This document shows positions 10,801 to 21,330 of a stretch of 64,000 bases of DNA, piece after piece. Under the pieces are notes generated by a model. That model was not told the DNA's origin, ran no database searches, and was given only the letters and a program-made list of their open reading frames with translations. The stretch is from the NCBI GenBank assembly GCA_033961575.1, contig CM066741.1, positions 5,715 through 69,714 on the forward strand, given 5' to 3'. The DNA is from Aselliscus stoliczkanus. Lineage: Eukaryota; Chordata; Mammalia; Chiroptera; Hipposideridae. The position numbers were made by a program, and so were the translations under genes. Each line of letters opens with the position of its first letter. The stretch's first letter is position 1.

Positions 10801-12999
10801 CCATGAATGCCCGTCCCTCGTCTGGCGCGGCTTAGGCCCGGCCCAGGAGAGCGAGACGACACCACATCGATCGGAAACACCGGGAGGGGGGCACCCGAGA
10901 AGCAAGCGCGCGGTGAGGAGCGGGCAGAACGAGAAGAGCGGTCCCATTCGCCATGAATGCCCATCCCTCGTCTGGCGCGGCTTAGGCCCGGCCCGGGAGA
11001 GCGAGACGACACCACATCGATCGGAAACACCGGGAGGGGGGCACCCGAGAAGCAAGCGCGCGGTGAGGAGCGGGCAGAACGAGAAGAGCGGTCCCATTCG
11101 CCATGAATGCCCGTCCCTCGTCTGGCGCGGCTTAGGCCCGGCCCGGGAGAGCGAGACGACACCACATCGATCGGAAACACCGGGAGGGGGGCACCCGAGA
11201 AGCAAGCGCGCGGTGAGGAGCGGGCAGAACGAGAAGAGCGGTCCCATTCGCCATGAATGCCCGTCCCTCGTCTGGTGCGGCTTAGGCCCGGCCCAGGAGA
11301 GCGAGACGACACCACATCGATCGGAAACACCGGGAGGGGGGCACCCGAGAAGCAAGTGCGCGGTGAGGAGCGGGCAGAACAAGAAGAGCGGTCCCATTCG
11401 CCATGAATGCCCGTCCCTCGTCTGGCGCGGCTTAGGCCCGGCCCGGGAGAGCGAGACGACACCACATCGATCGGAAACACCGGGAGGGGAGCACCCGAGA
11501 AGCAAGCGCGCGGTGAGGAGCGGGCAGAACGAGAAGAGCGGTCCCATTCGCCATGAATGCCCGTCCCTCGTCTGGTGCGGCTTAGGCCCGGCCCAGGAGA
11601 GCGAGACGACACCACATCGATTGGAAACACCGGGAGGGGGGCACCCGAGAAGCAAGCGCGCGGTGAGGAGCGGGCAGAACGAGAAGAGCGGTCCCATTCG
11701 CCATGAATGCCCGTCCCTCGTCTGGCGCGGCTTAGGCCCGGCCCAGGAGAGCGAGACGACACCACATCGATCGGAAACACCGGGAGGGGGCACCCGAGAA
11801 GCAAGCGCGCGGTGAGGAGCGGGCAGAACGAGAAGAGCGGTCCCATTCGCCATGAATGCCCGTCCCTCGTCTGGCGCGGCTTAGGCCCGGCCCAGGAGAG
11901 CGAGACGACACCACATCGATCGGAAACACCGGGAGGGGGGCACCCGAGAAGCAAGCGCGCGGTGAGGAGCGGGCAGAACGAGAAGAGCGGTCCCATTCGC
12001 CATGAATGCCCGTCCCTCGTCTGGCGCGGCTTAGGCCCGGCCCAGGAGAGCGAGACGACACCACATCGATCGGAAACACCGGGAGGGGGCACCCGAGAAG
12101 CAAGCGCGCGGTGAGGAGCGGGCAGAACGAGAAGAGCGGTCCCATTCGCCATGAATGCCCGTCCCTCGTCTGGCGCGGCTTAGGCCCGGCCCAGGAGAGC
12201 GAGACGACACCACATCGATCGGAAACACCGGGAGGGGGGCACCCGAGAAGCAAGCGCGCGGTGAGGAGCGGGCAGAACGAGAAGAGCGGTCCCATTCGCC
12301 ATGAATGCCCGTCCCTCGTCTGGCGCGGCTTAGGCCCGGCCCGGGAGAGCGAGACGACACCACATCGATCGGAAACACCGGGAGGGGGGCACCCGAGAAG
12401 CAAGCGCGCGGTGAGGAGCGGGCAGAACGAGAAGAGCGGTCCCATTCGCCATGAATGCCCGTCCCTCGTCTGGCGCGGCTTAGGCCCGGCCCGGGAGAGC
12501 GAGACGACACCACATCGATCGGAACACTGGGAGGGGGGCACCCGGGAGGCAAGCGGGCGGGGAGGAGCGGGCAGAACGAGAAGAGCGGTCCCATTCGCCA
12601 TGAATGCCCTTCCCTCGTCTGGCGCAGCTTAGTAAGCCCGGCCCAGGAGAGCGAGACGACACCACATCGATCGGGACACCGGGAGGGGGGCCCCGGGAGG
12701 CAAGCGCGCGGTAAGGAACAGCGATCGAGAGGCACGGCCTGCTTCAGCCTCACCGCGGCCGTCTTCCCCGGGGCCAAACGGGCAAGCCAACCCCCGGAGG
12801 GGAACGCCTGCCACGCACGGCACGGGGGACCTAGCCCACCCGCGACACACCCGTGGGCCTTGCGCGGCGGGGGCCGGCTCATGCAGCCAGAGAGAGGAGC
12901 CGGGCGGCGGCCAAGAGCCCCCGAAGGACCCCGCACACGCGCGCTGAAAAGCCCGGCCACCACCATCGGGAACCATCACCGGAGGACAGGCTGTCCACA
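7837..12999 (-). other. 5' external transcribed spacer, copy 2 (full, linked to promoter)
   Basis: This spacer runs from the putative Pol I start near 12,999 to the 18S start, about 5.16 kb, longer than the 3.6-4 kb of human or mouse because of an internal 150-bp tandem array at 10,473-12,720. Apart from the array it matches copy 1 closely. The first roughly 280 nt after the start lie outside the array. The spacer would be removed during pre-rRNA processing. Confidence 0.87.
10473..12720 (-). repeat. ~15 tandem copies of a 150-bp 5'ETS unit (A' processing-site block)
   Basis: Units begin (at CGGGCAGAAC on the plus strand) at 10473, 10621, 10771, 10921, 11071, 11221, 11371, 11521, 11671, 11820, 11970, 12119, 12269, 12419 and 12568. 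The period is 148-150 bp and only a few bases differ per unit; the outermost units are the most divergent. Read in the rRNA sense each unit contains GATCGATGTGGTG, then GGGCCGGG, then GGCGAATGGGACCG and CTTCTCGTTCTGCCC. From memory this order matches the conserved mammalian 5'ETS block just after the primary processing site (about +414 in human, +650 in mouse). Since 150 is divisible by three, long open frames run through the array on both strands; these are artefacts. Copy 1 has only one unit. Confidence 0.93.
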
Positions 13000-13045
13000 C
13001 CTATCTGGTGGTACAAAATGTCGATCTCAGGCGAATAAAATGCCG
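12975..13045 (-). promoter_or_regulatory. RNA polymerase I core promoter and transcription start
   Basis: The reverse complement of 12,981-13,010 reads CACCAGATAGGTGTGGACAG followed by CCTGTCCTCC. It lines up with the rodent 45S start region (AGATAGGTACTGACACGCTG then TCCT), with the start expected near 12,998-13,000. The position fits: a Sal box lies about 155-165 bp upstream, as T0 does in mouse, and the 5'ETS follows downstream. Mammalian Pol I promoters diverge fast, so conservation at only the start region is normal. Three changes in the GACACGCTG core could be species differences or decay. Confidence 0.75.
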
Positions 13046-13150
13046 CGTCCGTCGACGACTACCGTCCGCGAACCTGTCCGTCCTCCTCGGAGCTAGGCTC
13101 GGCCACGGGACCCCAGTCACCACCCCATCGCCACTAGGCAGGCGAGGCTG

Positions 13151-13168
13151 GGCTATCTGGTCGACCTC
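13151..13168 (-). terminator. Sal box: upstream terminator T0 / TTF-1 site
   Basis: The reverse complement reads AGGTCGACCAGATAGCC, which carries the AGGTCGACCAG core and the following AT-containing step of the mouse 18-bp Sal box. TTF-1 binds such sites to stop Pol I and, at the promoter-proximal T0 copy, to organise promoter chromatin. Its spacing of about 155-165 bp upstream of the proposed start and its orientation are those of T0. Only one copy is seen in the window. Confidence 0.82.
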
Positions 13169-14130
13169 CAAAGCCGGGGAGGTGGAGGCAGAGAGAGACG
13201 AGGAAGAAGGGGGGCGTGGGGAGGAATAGAAACACACACAAACAGAAAAAGAAAAAGGAGGCGGCAGGCGCCCTCCGCCCTTGCGTGCGGGGGCCGGCAC
13301 GATCAACCGCACCTCCGAGTTGGGACTTGGTTGGGGAAGAACGTCCCGCGGAAAGGCCGCGGACGACCGGGCTTCCCGGCCCGCGCCAAACGGTCCGGGG
13401 TCTCCGCCTCGGGAGGAGGGACAGCGGGGAGGAAAGGAGGGTCGGACGCCCGGAGCCCGCGCGAGCTCGCGTCCCGGTCCTACGCGCCGCCCGCGGCCCC
13501 GCGGCGCACCCGGGACCCGGGAAACTCCCGCGGCGAAGTCGCGCCCGGCGACCGCACCGAGGCGAGCACGCCACGCGGGCCGCGGGCCGCCCTGCTCCCG
13601 GGGCCGAGGTGCGTGGGCGGCGCCCGGTCCCGTCTCTCCCGATCGGGACCTGGCTGGGGGACCCGCGCCCGCGGGCCCCCGGCGCGGCCCTCCCGCGCGG
13701 CCCGGGGCGGGCGGCCCCGCCGGAGCGGGCCGCGGGGCGAGCCGCGGAGCGCGGGCGCGGCGGGGCCGGGCCGGCGGCGGCCCGGCCCGCGGGACCTCCG
13801 CGTCCGGAAGGCCGAGGGGGAGCGCGCCGCTCACTCCCTCAGAAACCTGCGGATACAATCTCCGGCAACAGGGCGACGCGCCGCCGGCCCGCACCACCGG
13901 CGCGATTCCGCCGCTGAGGCCGGCCGCCAGCAACGCCTGCTCGGCCACAGCGGCCGCGTCCTGCCCCTTGCCGCGGCCGCCGGAGCTCTGCAGAGAGGCG
14001 GCGATATACAGGCGGCCGCCAGGGGGCGCACGAGAAACGGCAGAACGCATCCTCACGGAAAGGAGCAGGTACAGCTGTGCCTTCAGAGATGCCATCGTCG
14101 TGCAGGGAGAGAGCCCTTGAACGACTGAGT
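13169..14130. other. CpG-rich DNA upstream of the rDNA promoter; array/flank transition
   Basis: The block opens with a purine-rich stretch (about 13,180-13,260), then a CpG-dense segment to about 14,040, after which base composition drops sharply. The first part would be intergenic spacer. The rest could be spacer or a CpG-island promoter of an unidentified gene. A minus-strand open frame (start 14,095) is free of stops for over 1 kb, but composition alone explains this and I do not recognise the protein. Confidence 0.5.
14011..14032 (+). promoter_or_regulatory. CTCF-like motif at the rDNA flank
   Basis: GCCGCCAGGGGGCGCACGAG at 14,014-14,033 matches the CTCF core (CCASNAGRKGGCRS form) with the very common CCAGGGGGCGC centre. 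It lies at the drop from CpG-rich rDNA flank to AT-richer unique DNA, a suitable place for an insulator. Binding is not shown by sequence. Confidence 0.5.
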
Positions 14131-14540
14131 TTCATCGTCTAGAGCTGCTTCCACTGCTCGTTTCCCTTCAGGGTCGGATTTTTGAGTTGGATCAGATGGA
14201 TCCGATCTTCACGAGCCAGATAGACGCTGAGCAGCTCATGAAAAAAATAACGTGCAACCTAATGGAGACAGCAGCATGCAGTCCAACCGAGGAACCCTCC
14301 AAGCTGTTCGGTTTTGTTCTTGGGAGGAGAAAGGACATCGTTCCTCCAAGTCTTTCAGAGTGTTGGTTCATTAGTAGCCTGTCTTTTGACATTAGGCAAC
14401 CGAGGCGTTTTACTTACTGTACACAGAATCAAAGATTGCCCTTTGGGTCCCCATGTCTTTGATGAGTAGGTGTCGTGATAGGCAAGTGAGTCCTGTCATC
14501 TTAGGAATCTAATCTAGTCTACAGCGTCAGAGTCCATCAT
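14131..14540. other. Unassigned flank, possible exon at ~14,174
   Basis: No known element is recognised. A pyrimidine-rich tract ending TTTCCCTTCAG at 14,163-14,173 looks like a splice acceptor and is followed by an open frame on the plus strand up to about 14,462. I recognise no homologue, no start or donor is established, and chance is likely. Confidence 0.2.
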
Positions 14541-14546
14541 CCACAC

Positions 14547-15701
14547 CGCGCGGGGCCAGCCTCCGCTGACCAGGGCTCAAGAAGGTGGACATGGAGTCGG
14601 CGATACGAAAGACAGAAAATTTTTATTACAGTAAAGGCAGAAAAAGAGAGCGGAGACACCGGAAAGAGGTTCTCAGAAGTCTCACACCTTATTGTTAAAA
14701 CCTAGCTCCTTTTAAAGGGCTTTTGACCATTATCTCAATCACAAAACATTTGGTGGTTTGTAGTTCTCAGGATTTACACAGTCTTCTACTCCCCTGTAAG
14801 TGCTCTCTCCAGGGTGCACTGTGACTTGCTCTTCCATGAAAGGATTTATCTTGTTTTACACTGTGATAACCTCAGACTCAGACCCAGTCTCTGCCTGTCA
14901 CCTAAAGAATATTTATCATAACTATCTTATGCTAAGGATAGACTTGCCTCTATAGATCTCCTAAATAATGGTTACCATGACTACCTAGTCATTATCCCAA
15001 ATTCCAGCAGTTAGACTTTCAGGGAGTATACTTGAACTATTGCTAAAAGACTAGCTTTTACCTTGTTTTAGGGTAAAAGCATCTAAAGTTTTATTACTAT
15101 GTAAATACAAAACCTAGCCATTAAAGGGGTCTTACACCACTTTATCTTACAGAGGGCTGTATCTGTTTCTTAGTTAAAGCTTTCAGTACCTGTTGCTGTA
15201 ACAAGGCACCAAACGAAGGAATTTACACAAGGCTGTTAACATAACTCATGGTCAGCAAGCTGCCTGGAACTCTCATGGCCTGGAGACCTTTGGCCTCTGA
15301 GGAGACTTTTCACAGCAGAGCCCTTAGGCAAATGCATCAGCTTCTCACAGGCCTGAGTTTTCGGGCCTGAGTTTGTCAGAGGCCTGTGCCTCAGTTTCCA
15401 AGGGGCTTGATCCCCAATATCACAGTTCAGGGGTCCCCCATGGAACTACCGCCTGGCTTGGGTTGTCTCCCCACTTTTAGGAGATCTTACCCATCCTTGG
15501 CTGTGTAGTTAGCTCATTGGGGCACCACAGGAACATATCACAAGTGTAGTAAATATATTGTCTCCTATAGAAGAAAAGGCACATGGGTTCATAGAGGCAG
15601 GAGATATTACATGACCAACCATAAGGCAGCACCCCTAATATCCAGTGCTGAGCAGGGCAATGTGGCCTTGTCAGACACTGGGGGGCTGTCGGCTTCCCAC
15701 A
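14547..15701 (-). mobile_element. Solo LTR, endogenous retrovirus, copy 1
   Basis: The block is bounded by a 6-bp target duplication CCACAC (14,541-14,546 and 15,702-15,707). It is homologous throughout to 47,429-48,483. Orientation is set by an AATAAA signal in the reverse complement near 14,620-14,630. A 6-bp duplication suits a beta-retrovirus-like (ERVK-class) element. The first base of the TG end is changed to C. No internal viral genes flank it. Confidence 0.8.
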
Positions 15702-15707
15702 CCACAC

Positions 15708-16009
15708 GTTGGATTAGAATCGAATTTCTGGGACAGTGAATGTGATCGGAATCAGCTTTTAGTGTCTGACACATAGGTGGGGCTCTCTGGTATGCCCGTG
15801 GGGTATTATTATGCAAGTAAACTCTGATCTTCCCGGGTGGGAAAGCAAGTCATCATAAGCGGCCCCCCCCGCCCCCCAACGGATATTTCGGGCAAATCTG
15901 GGAGGATACATGAGCATCATTGATTAGAAAGTGTCAGTGTCAGGTGGGTTAGGGTACACTTGACTAGTCAAGATACATGTCGCACATCTAGTGGTGTTCG
16001 GTTTTGTAG
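15708..16009. other. Unassigned spacer before duplication A
   Basis: About 300 bp of ordinary composition with a short poly-C tract near 15,865-15,880. I see no gene, repeat family or motif here. Confidence 0.4.
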
Positions 16010-16469
16010 ATTTACCTTTTCTATTAGAATACCTGATTTCAAAAGATGCTCTGCCATGTGCCAGACATTATCATATTGAGATCAGCCACAGGCTTGATAG
16101 TTATTTTATAATTGAAGCTCCATCATGACGAACTATGTGAATTTGGACAAACTACTTAGAAATTCCAAACTCTAGTTCCCTTAACTAGAGGGGAGAGAAT
16201 ACTCTGCTCCTCATAGGTTATACATGGAAATAATCTAACACATTAAAGGGCTCAGCAGATTGGGTGCCTCATATTCACCCGTCGGAAGTTGATGTCAAAT
16301 AGGAACTTGGCCACGATTTAGCCGCTCCCCGTGCAGGCTGGTTGGTGCCTTGCTCCGGGGAGAGCAGCAGGGCCATGGCCAGGCCCACAGACTGCGTGTG
16401 CCCACTCACAGAGGGTGACCGCAGGGCGCACAGCAGCTCCCCGCCATCTAAGTCCATTGGTTTTTGATA

Positions 16470-17400
16470 AAGGGCAGACAACATGACATTGGGGAAAGAA
16501 GGGTCTTTTTCTAACAAATGCTGCTGGGCAACTGGCCATCCACAGGAAGAGAAATGAAATTTGACCCAAATCTCACACCACATACAACAATTAACTCAAC
16601 ATAGATAAAGGGCTTAAATATAGGAGGTAAAAGTATGCACTCTCAAACAAACATGAGATCCATTTTCATGACCTTGGATTATCAGTGGTTTATTAGATAT
16701 GACACCACATACGAGCAGCAACAAAGAAATACACAAATTGGATGTCCTCAAAATTTAAAACATAAGTGCATCATAAGGAGCTATCCAGAAAGTGAAACAA
16801 TACCCCATAAAATGCAAGACAATAGGTACACATTATCTGATAAGAGTCCCTTACCAGAGTAGATAATCAACTTTCACAACTCATGAACAAAAAGACAAGC
16901 AACTACCATTTTAATAAGCACTCGAATAGAACCTTCTCCAGATTAGACATACAAATGATCAACGGACACACTAAGATGTTAAACACCTTAGTCGTGATGG
17001 AAATGCAAATTACAGCCACACTGTGACGCCCCCTCACACACACTAGCATGGCTAGAATACAGAAAACTAAACCTAACAAATGTCAGCAACAATGCAGAGA
17101 AATTAGAACCCTTAGACATCACTTGTGAAAAATAAAAAAGCTGTGATCTCTGCATACAATACTTTGAAATTTCAAAAGTGCAAAACAAATCGCATGTGGT
17201 TCAACAAATCCGCTTCTAGAGATATAACCCCCCAAATTGAAATCAGGTGTTAAAAGCCGATAACTGGATCCACAGCAACACTGTTCACAACAGCAAAGAG
17301 ACAAACAAGTCAAATATCCATCTTCGTCAGCAATGACAACTAAGTGAACAACTGTGACCTGTTACACCAGGATTCTTTAGATGGATATGATTATGAACAT
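16470..17400 (+). mobile_element. L1 ORF2 3' fragment (in copy A)
   Basis: The plus strand resembles the 3' third of L1 ORF2, with ACAAATGCTGCTGGGCAACTGG near the start and GATGGAAATGCAAATTACAG near 17,000. It has many stops and frameshifts, so it is an old, dead fragment. The same fragment sits at 26,720-27,660 in copy B. Confidence 0.8.
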
Positions 17401-17713
17401 CTTTAATAATTTCTAGAAATATATTTCCTTATAGCATACAAAAAATATTTACTGACGCAGAACTGTTTACTAATAATACACCCATGTTCAGTAATTAGCT
17501 TGTCATTATTTTCCTATTTGGAAATGGTCTAGACATTCCATAAATATCCATCATTTAATTCACATAACAAAACTTTAAAGTTTCAATTACCAAAGACACA
17601 TAGAAAATTTTTTTCAATGTACATATACAATATAATTATCACTAAAAAATTTACCTAAATGTTTCATGTTAATCGGATCTCTTTTATATATTGGTTAAAA
17701 CTTAGAGATTTCA

Positions 17714-17829
17714 GGGCTGGCCGAGTGGTGCAGTGGTTAAGCGCTGGCTTGGGAAGCCAGCGACCCCGGTTCGGGTCCCGCATATGAGGGCCAGTGACAC
17801 TGCCCTCAAAAAAAAAAAAATAAATAAAA
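17714..17829 (+). mobile_element. Short tRNA-derived SINE, private to copy A
   Basis: The element starts GGGCTGGCCGAGTGG, has box-B-like GGTTCGGGTCCC and ends in an A-rich tail. It is flanked by a 17-bp duplication AAAACTTAGAGATTTCA (17,697-17,713 and 17,827-17,843). Copy B has a single AAAACTTAGAGATTTCA at 27,954-27,970, a clean empty site. Confidence 0.93.
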
Positions 17830-17967
17830 ACTTAGAGATTTCAAAGTCGGTTATTACCAAAGCTATTTTCTTGACACATTTTGTAACACAGGTAACTTAT
17901 TTTTATAAACTCGTTTAACAAAATTTATTTTATATTAATAATTTTCAAACCAAACTACAGCCAGCTT

Positions 17968-18076
17968 TATTTTATTTTATTTTTTTGAGGGCAGTGTCAC
18001 TTGCACTCATATGTGGGACGGGAACTGGGGCCGCTGGTGTCCCAAGCAACTCAACCACTGCGCCACTCGGCCTGTC
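17968..18076 (-). mobile_element. Short tRNA-derived SINE, shared by copies A and B
   Basis: A reverse-oriented SINE with a T-rich tail, GAGGGCAGTG at 17,987 and a CACTCGGCC head near 18,065. It is flanked by near-identical CTACAGCCAGCTTTA and CTACAACCAGCTTTA. It is present in copy B (28,100-28,210), so it predates the duplication. Confidence 0.88.
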
Positions 18077-19069
18077 CTACAACCAGCTTTAATATCAAAT
18101 AGTTTACCAGATCTGATCCTGAAAAGCATTTAGGTTAGTTTGTATTTCATTTCTTAATTTATATAAACATGTAATCTTTTCGAGCCAAGCAAATACACTA
18201 CTGTGTTGCCGGAAAAGTCATGACGGATTTTTTCTGTTTTCGTTGCAAAAATGAGTCAAGATTTTCCACATAACCCAACAGTCACACCACCCAGAGCTAG
18301 AAGCATCTTACCACAATCAAAAACCATTTCAGACAGAGATCACAAATTACAAGAATTAATAGTAACTACAGAGAACACACAAGATGTTTGACCAAGAAAA
18401 CAGCTGACTGTCACAAGAGCTCTGTAACACAGTTTAGATTTAGAAGCTTTTCCCTTTCTGAGGATCCACCTTCTTCTGCACGTGGACAGAAAGGTGTAAA
18501 TAGTGAGACACACCAACCGGCCTCTTTACAGCTCAGGCCTGGAAGCCGAGGTCTCTCCACACAAGAGTGCAGGGGATGCAGCCCTCCCAGAGCCAAAGGA
18601 TCACAGAGACAGTCAGAGAAAGCACAGACCTTTGTCACCCAGGCGGTCAGGAGGGTGGGGTGGAGAGGGTGTCTCAGGTCTCCCCCAAAATGTAAGGCAT
18701 CTCCAGCCCCGAACCCACTAATTCGTGGCCCTGGCAGGTGCTACTGGACTGGGATCTGTGCAGCACTAACGGGTAAGGAAGCCCCTCAGGACACACTCCA
18801 ATGGGACCTGACATGGCCAGGCACACTGGGAACCCCAGTTTATCCCATTGGCCACCAGGCGCAATGCAGAAAGTGGCCCATGGCGGGAACCAGAGAGGAT
18901 TAGCTTCCCCGTCCCAAATTCACTCTACCCAGGACACAGAACGAGATGGAAGGAAAAACCTCCCACGGTTCTTAGACGGGGACCCAAAGCAAAGTTTGTC
19001 TCTGCAGACGCCGGTCTGGAGAGAGCTGCTTAACTCCCCAAAGGTCTGGCTACAATGACAGGCTTCTGG

Positions 19070-21330
19070 GGAGCCTGTGCCTGTGTTCTGTCCCCATGGT
19101 AGCTCTTTCTTAGGACAAAGGACACGCGAGACACAGACACAGGAAAAAACGAACATCACTGGGAGGAAAGAATCAAGAAAACCCTAGTCTCTAGGTGGAA
19201 GAAGTTTACTTCAGAAATATTTTTTTCTGTCAATGTAAATACATTTAAGAGAAAAAGGACTCACACCAGTTCTAACTTCTACCAAACCCCACAGACAGAC
19301 CAAGAACTGTGATATACGTGGCACCTGGAATTCATATCAGCATAAAATTTCCACAGACACTACCAGGTAAACAGGATATTTTAGACAACGGTGGGAGTGG
19401 GTTCTTAGGTTTTAGATGTAAAAATGGGAGATTTACAGGTAATTCAGGGAAAGCTGAACACACATGGCAAGTAAATTCTTGTGAGGCTCCTGCTTGGAGT
19501 CTTGTCTACTGCTAAGGCGATTGTGCTCAGGTTTTTATTTGTCCTTCACCACCTTTAAGGAGGCAGGGAAACAGGCAGCAAGGCTACACCAGGGAAGCCT
19601 GTGTTTTAAAAATGTCCCTGTTCCAATTTCTTTTTCTTTGTTTGGCTCAGCCTGGGGCAGTGGTGGGCTTTGTTTACATTTCCGATCTGCTCCGCAGAGG
19701 GCCTGGGGGAGATGCTGAGACTTTCTCATTTCTATCAGACTGAAAATCAGCTTCTATTTGTGTCAAGTTTCTGATTGGGTTATTAAATCCTTTAATACTA
19801 GTTTCTACATACCAGTTCTCAACATCTTATATCTCCAGAAAGATTTTTAAAATTTGAACATCTGTTGATTTTCCCTTCTGCCTTTTTTAACCCTAATGTT
19901 GATACTCGTACCTATAAGACCCAGGGAGCTGAAGAACTCATTAAGAAACTTAAGAATAGTTCAATTACCTTAAATCCGTTAGTATTAAAAATGTGGTCTT
20001 TCTCTAGGCACCAATAAAACAGGTGTCTGTCATGAGAGTTTTTTGACACATTTTCCAATTTAAAAGTTTTTCCTATTCCAAGGATCCACTTTCTGGCCAT
20101 TGATGGTAGGATTTTAATAGCTACTCAAACCAAAAAGCCCTTTTACAGCTTAACCAAGGAAGCCAGAGGCTTTCTGTCCCTGCGGTATTTCCTTTACATG
20201 ACAAAGGACACAAGAGACAAAGACACTCAAAAGATGACCATCTCTGGCAGGAAAGATTCAATAGAGAAAACCTTGAGTCGCTGCTTCTGAGAAACTAGCT
20301 TCACAAATATATTTCCCTGCCAATCTGCATGTGGAAGAGAGAAAAAGGACACGCAGCACTTCTAAATTCTCCCAAACCCCACAGAGATAGACCGGGAAGG
20401 CTGACAGAGTGAACAAAAACACCTCTTACCTCTGCAAGCAGACATCCACGAGCTCCCAGCTGCAGCGGTTTCCAGGAGCCAGCAGTGCCCCATCCAGTAA
20501 TCCTGGCAGGATCCCCGAAACTGGGGGCTTTAAAAAATCATTCTTTTGCTCTCACCCTGTATGTGTATAATGGGAGAGCGGGTCCTTGAGTCCTCACAGG
20601 AAGGCATTCCAGGATGTAGGAACAACGCCTCCCGAATAACGGCAAGCAAGCCCAGGATATATTAAAAGAAAATATATCCCCAAAACGCAGGACTGGATAA
20701 GCCCAGGAGGAGAGCGTCTGCACCCAAGCAAAGAAAGTGTAGGATTCTGTTTGAATGAGGGCGCGAAATACTCAGGGTGGAGTCACAGGCGATCCCGGGG
20801 CGTTCCCAGGGCGTGTCTTTCCTGACCACCCCTTCCCTTTGGAGGGACGCTCAGGGGGACACAGCGGGTGGAGATGTTTCCCTCCAGGAATGCTAACGAT
20901 GTTATAATCTATTTACATTAGCTGTAGCTGCACCTTTTCTTAGGAATGATCTCCTCTTTTGTTTCGCCTCACATCTTCCTTTCCTTTCCTTCCCGCCTCC
21001 CTGTGCCCAGTCTCTCTGCCTGTGCTAACAACTTCTTCTAGCTGAGTAAATCATCAAATTACTATAATCACATTAATAAGATTAAATCGTATTTTAACAC
21101 ATGCGCATGGGGAACTCACATACACGTAAATATTCCACAGACAGTGAGGTCAGATCGGGCGCTTCACAGGTACCTTAGGAAGAGCGGCACATTCACGGAA
21201 GGAAAATTGTTCATCGACCCAGGAAATAACGGGACACAGGGAAACGGGTGCTCTACAGTCTCTGCTTGGAGTCTTCCAGCCTTACGCTAAAGGGATTATG
21301 GTAAGGTTTCCCCTCCTAAACCACGTTTTC
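19070..21330. repeat. Diverged internal repeats within copy A
   Basis: Block 19,080-19,310 (ACAAAGGACACGCGAGACAC, then a poly-T step and CAAACCCCACAGA) recurs at 20,165-20,400. Block 19,440-19,530 (CTGCTTGGAGTCTTGTCTAC, GATTGTGCTCAGG) recurs in diverged form at 21,240-21,310. The same arrangement is seen in copy B. These look like old partial tandem copies of an unrecognised, possibly LTR-like, element. Confidence 0.5.

Noticed and set aside
10440..12632. Long repetitive open frames (up to 570 codons) on both strands
   Set aside because: They follow from a 150-bp period divisible by three in GC-rich 5'ETS; no start context, no known domain, and the DNA is explained as rRNA spacer.
14187..14462. 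Plus-strand 91-codon frame beginning MDQMDPIFTS
   Set aside because: No recognised homologue, no conserved donor and no second exon; kept only as a possible exon in the flank entry.
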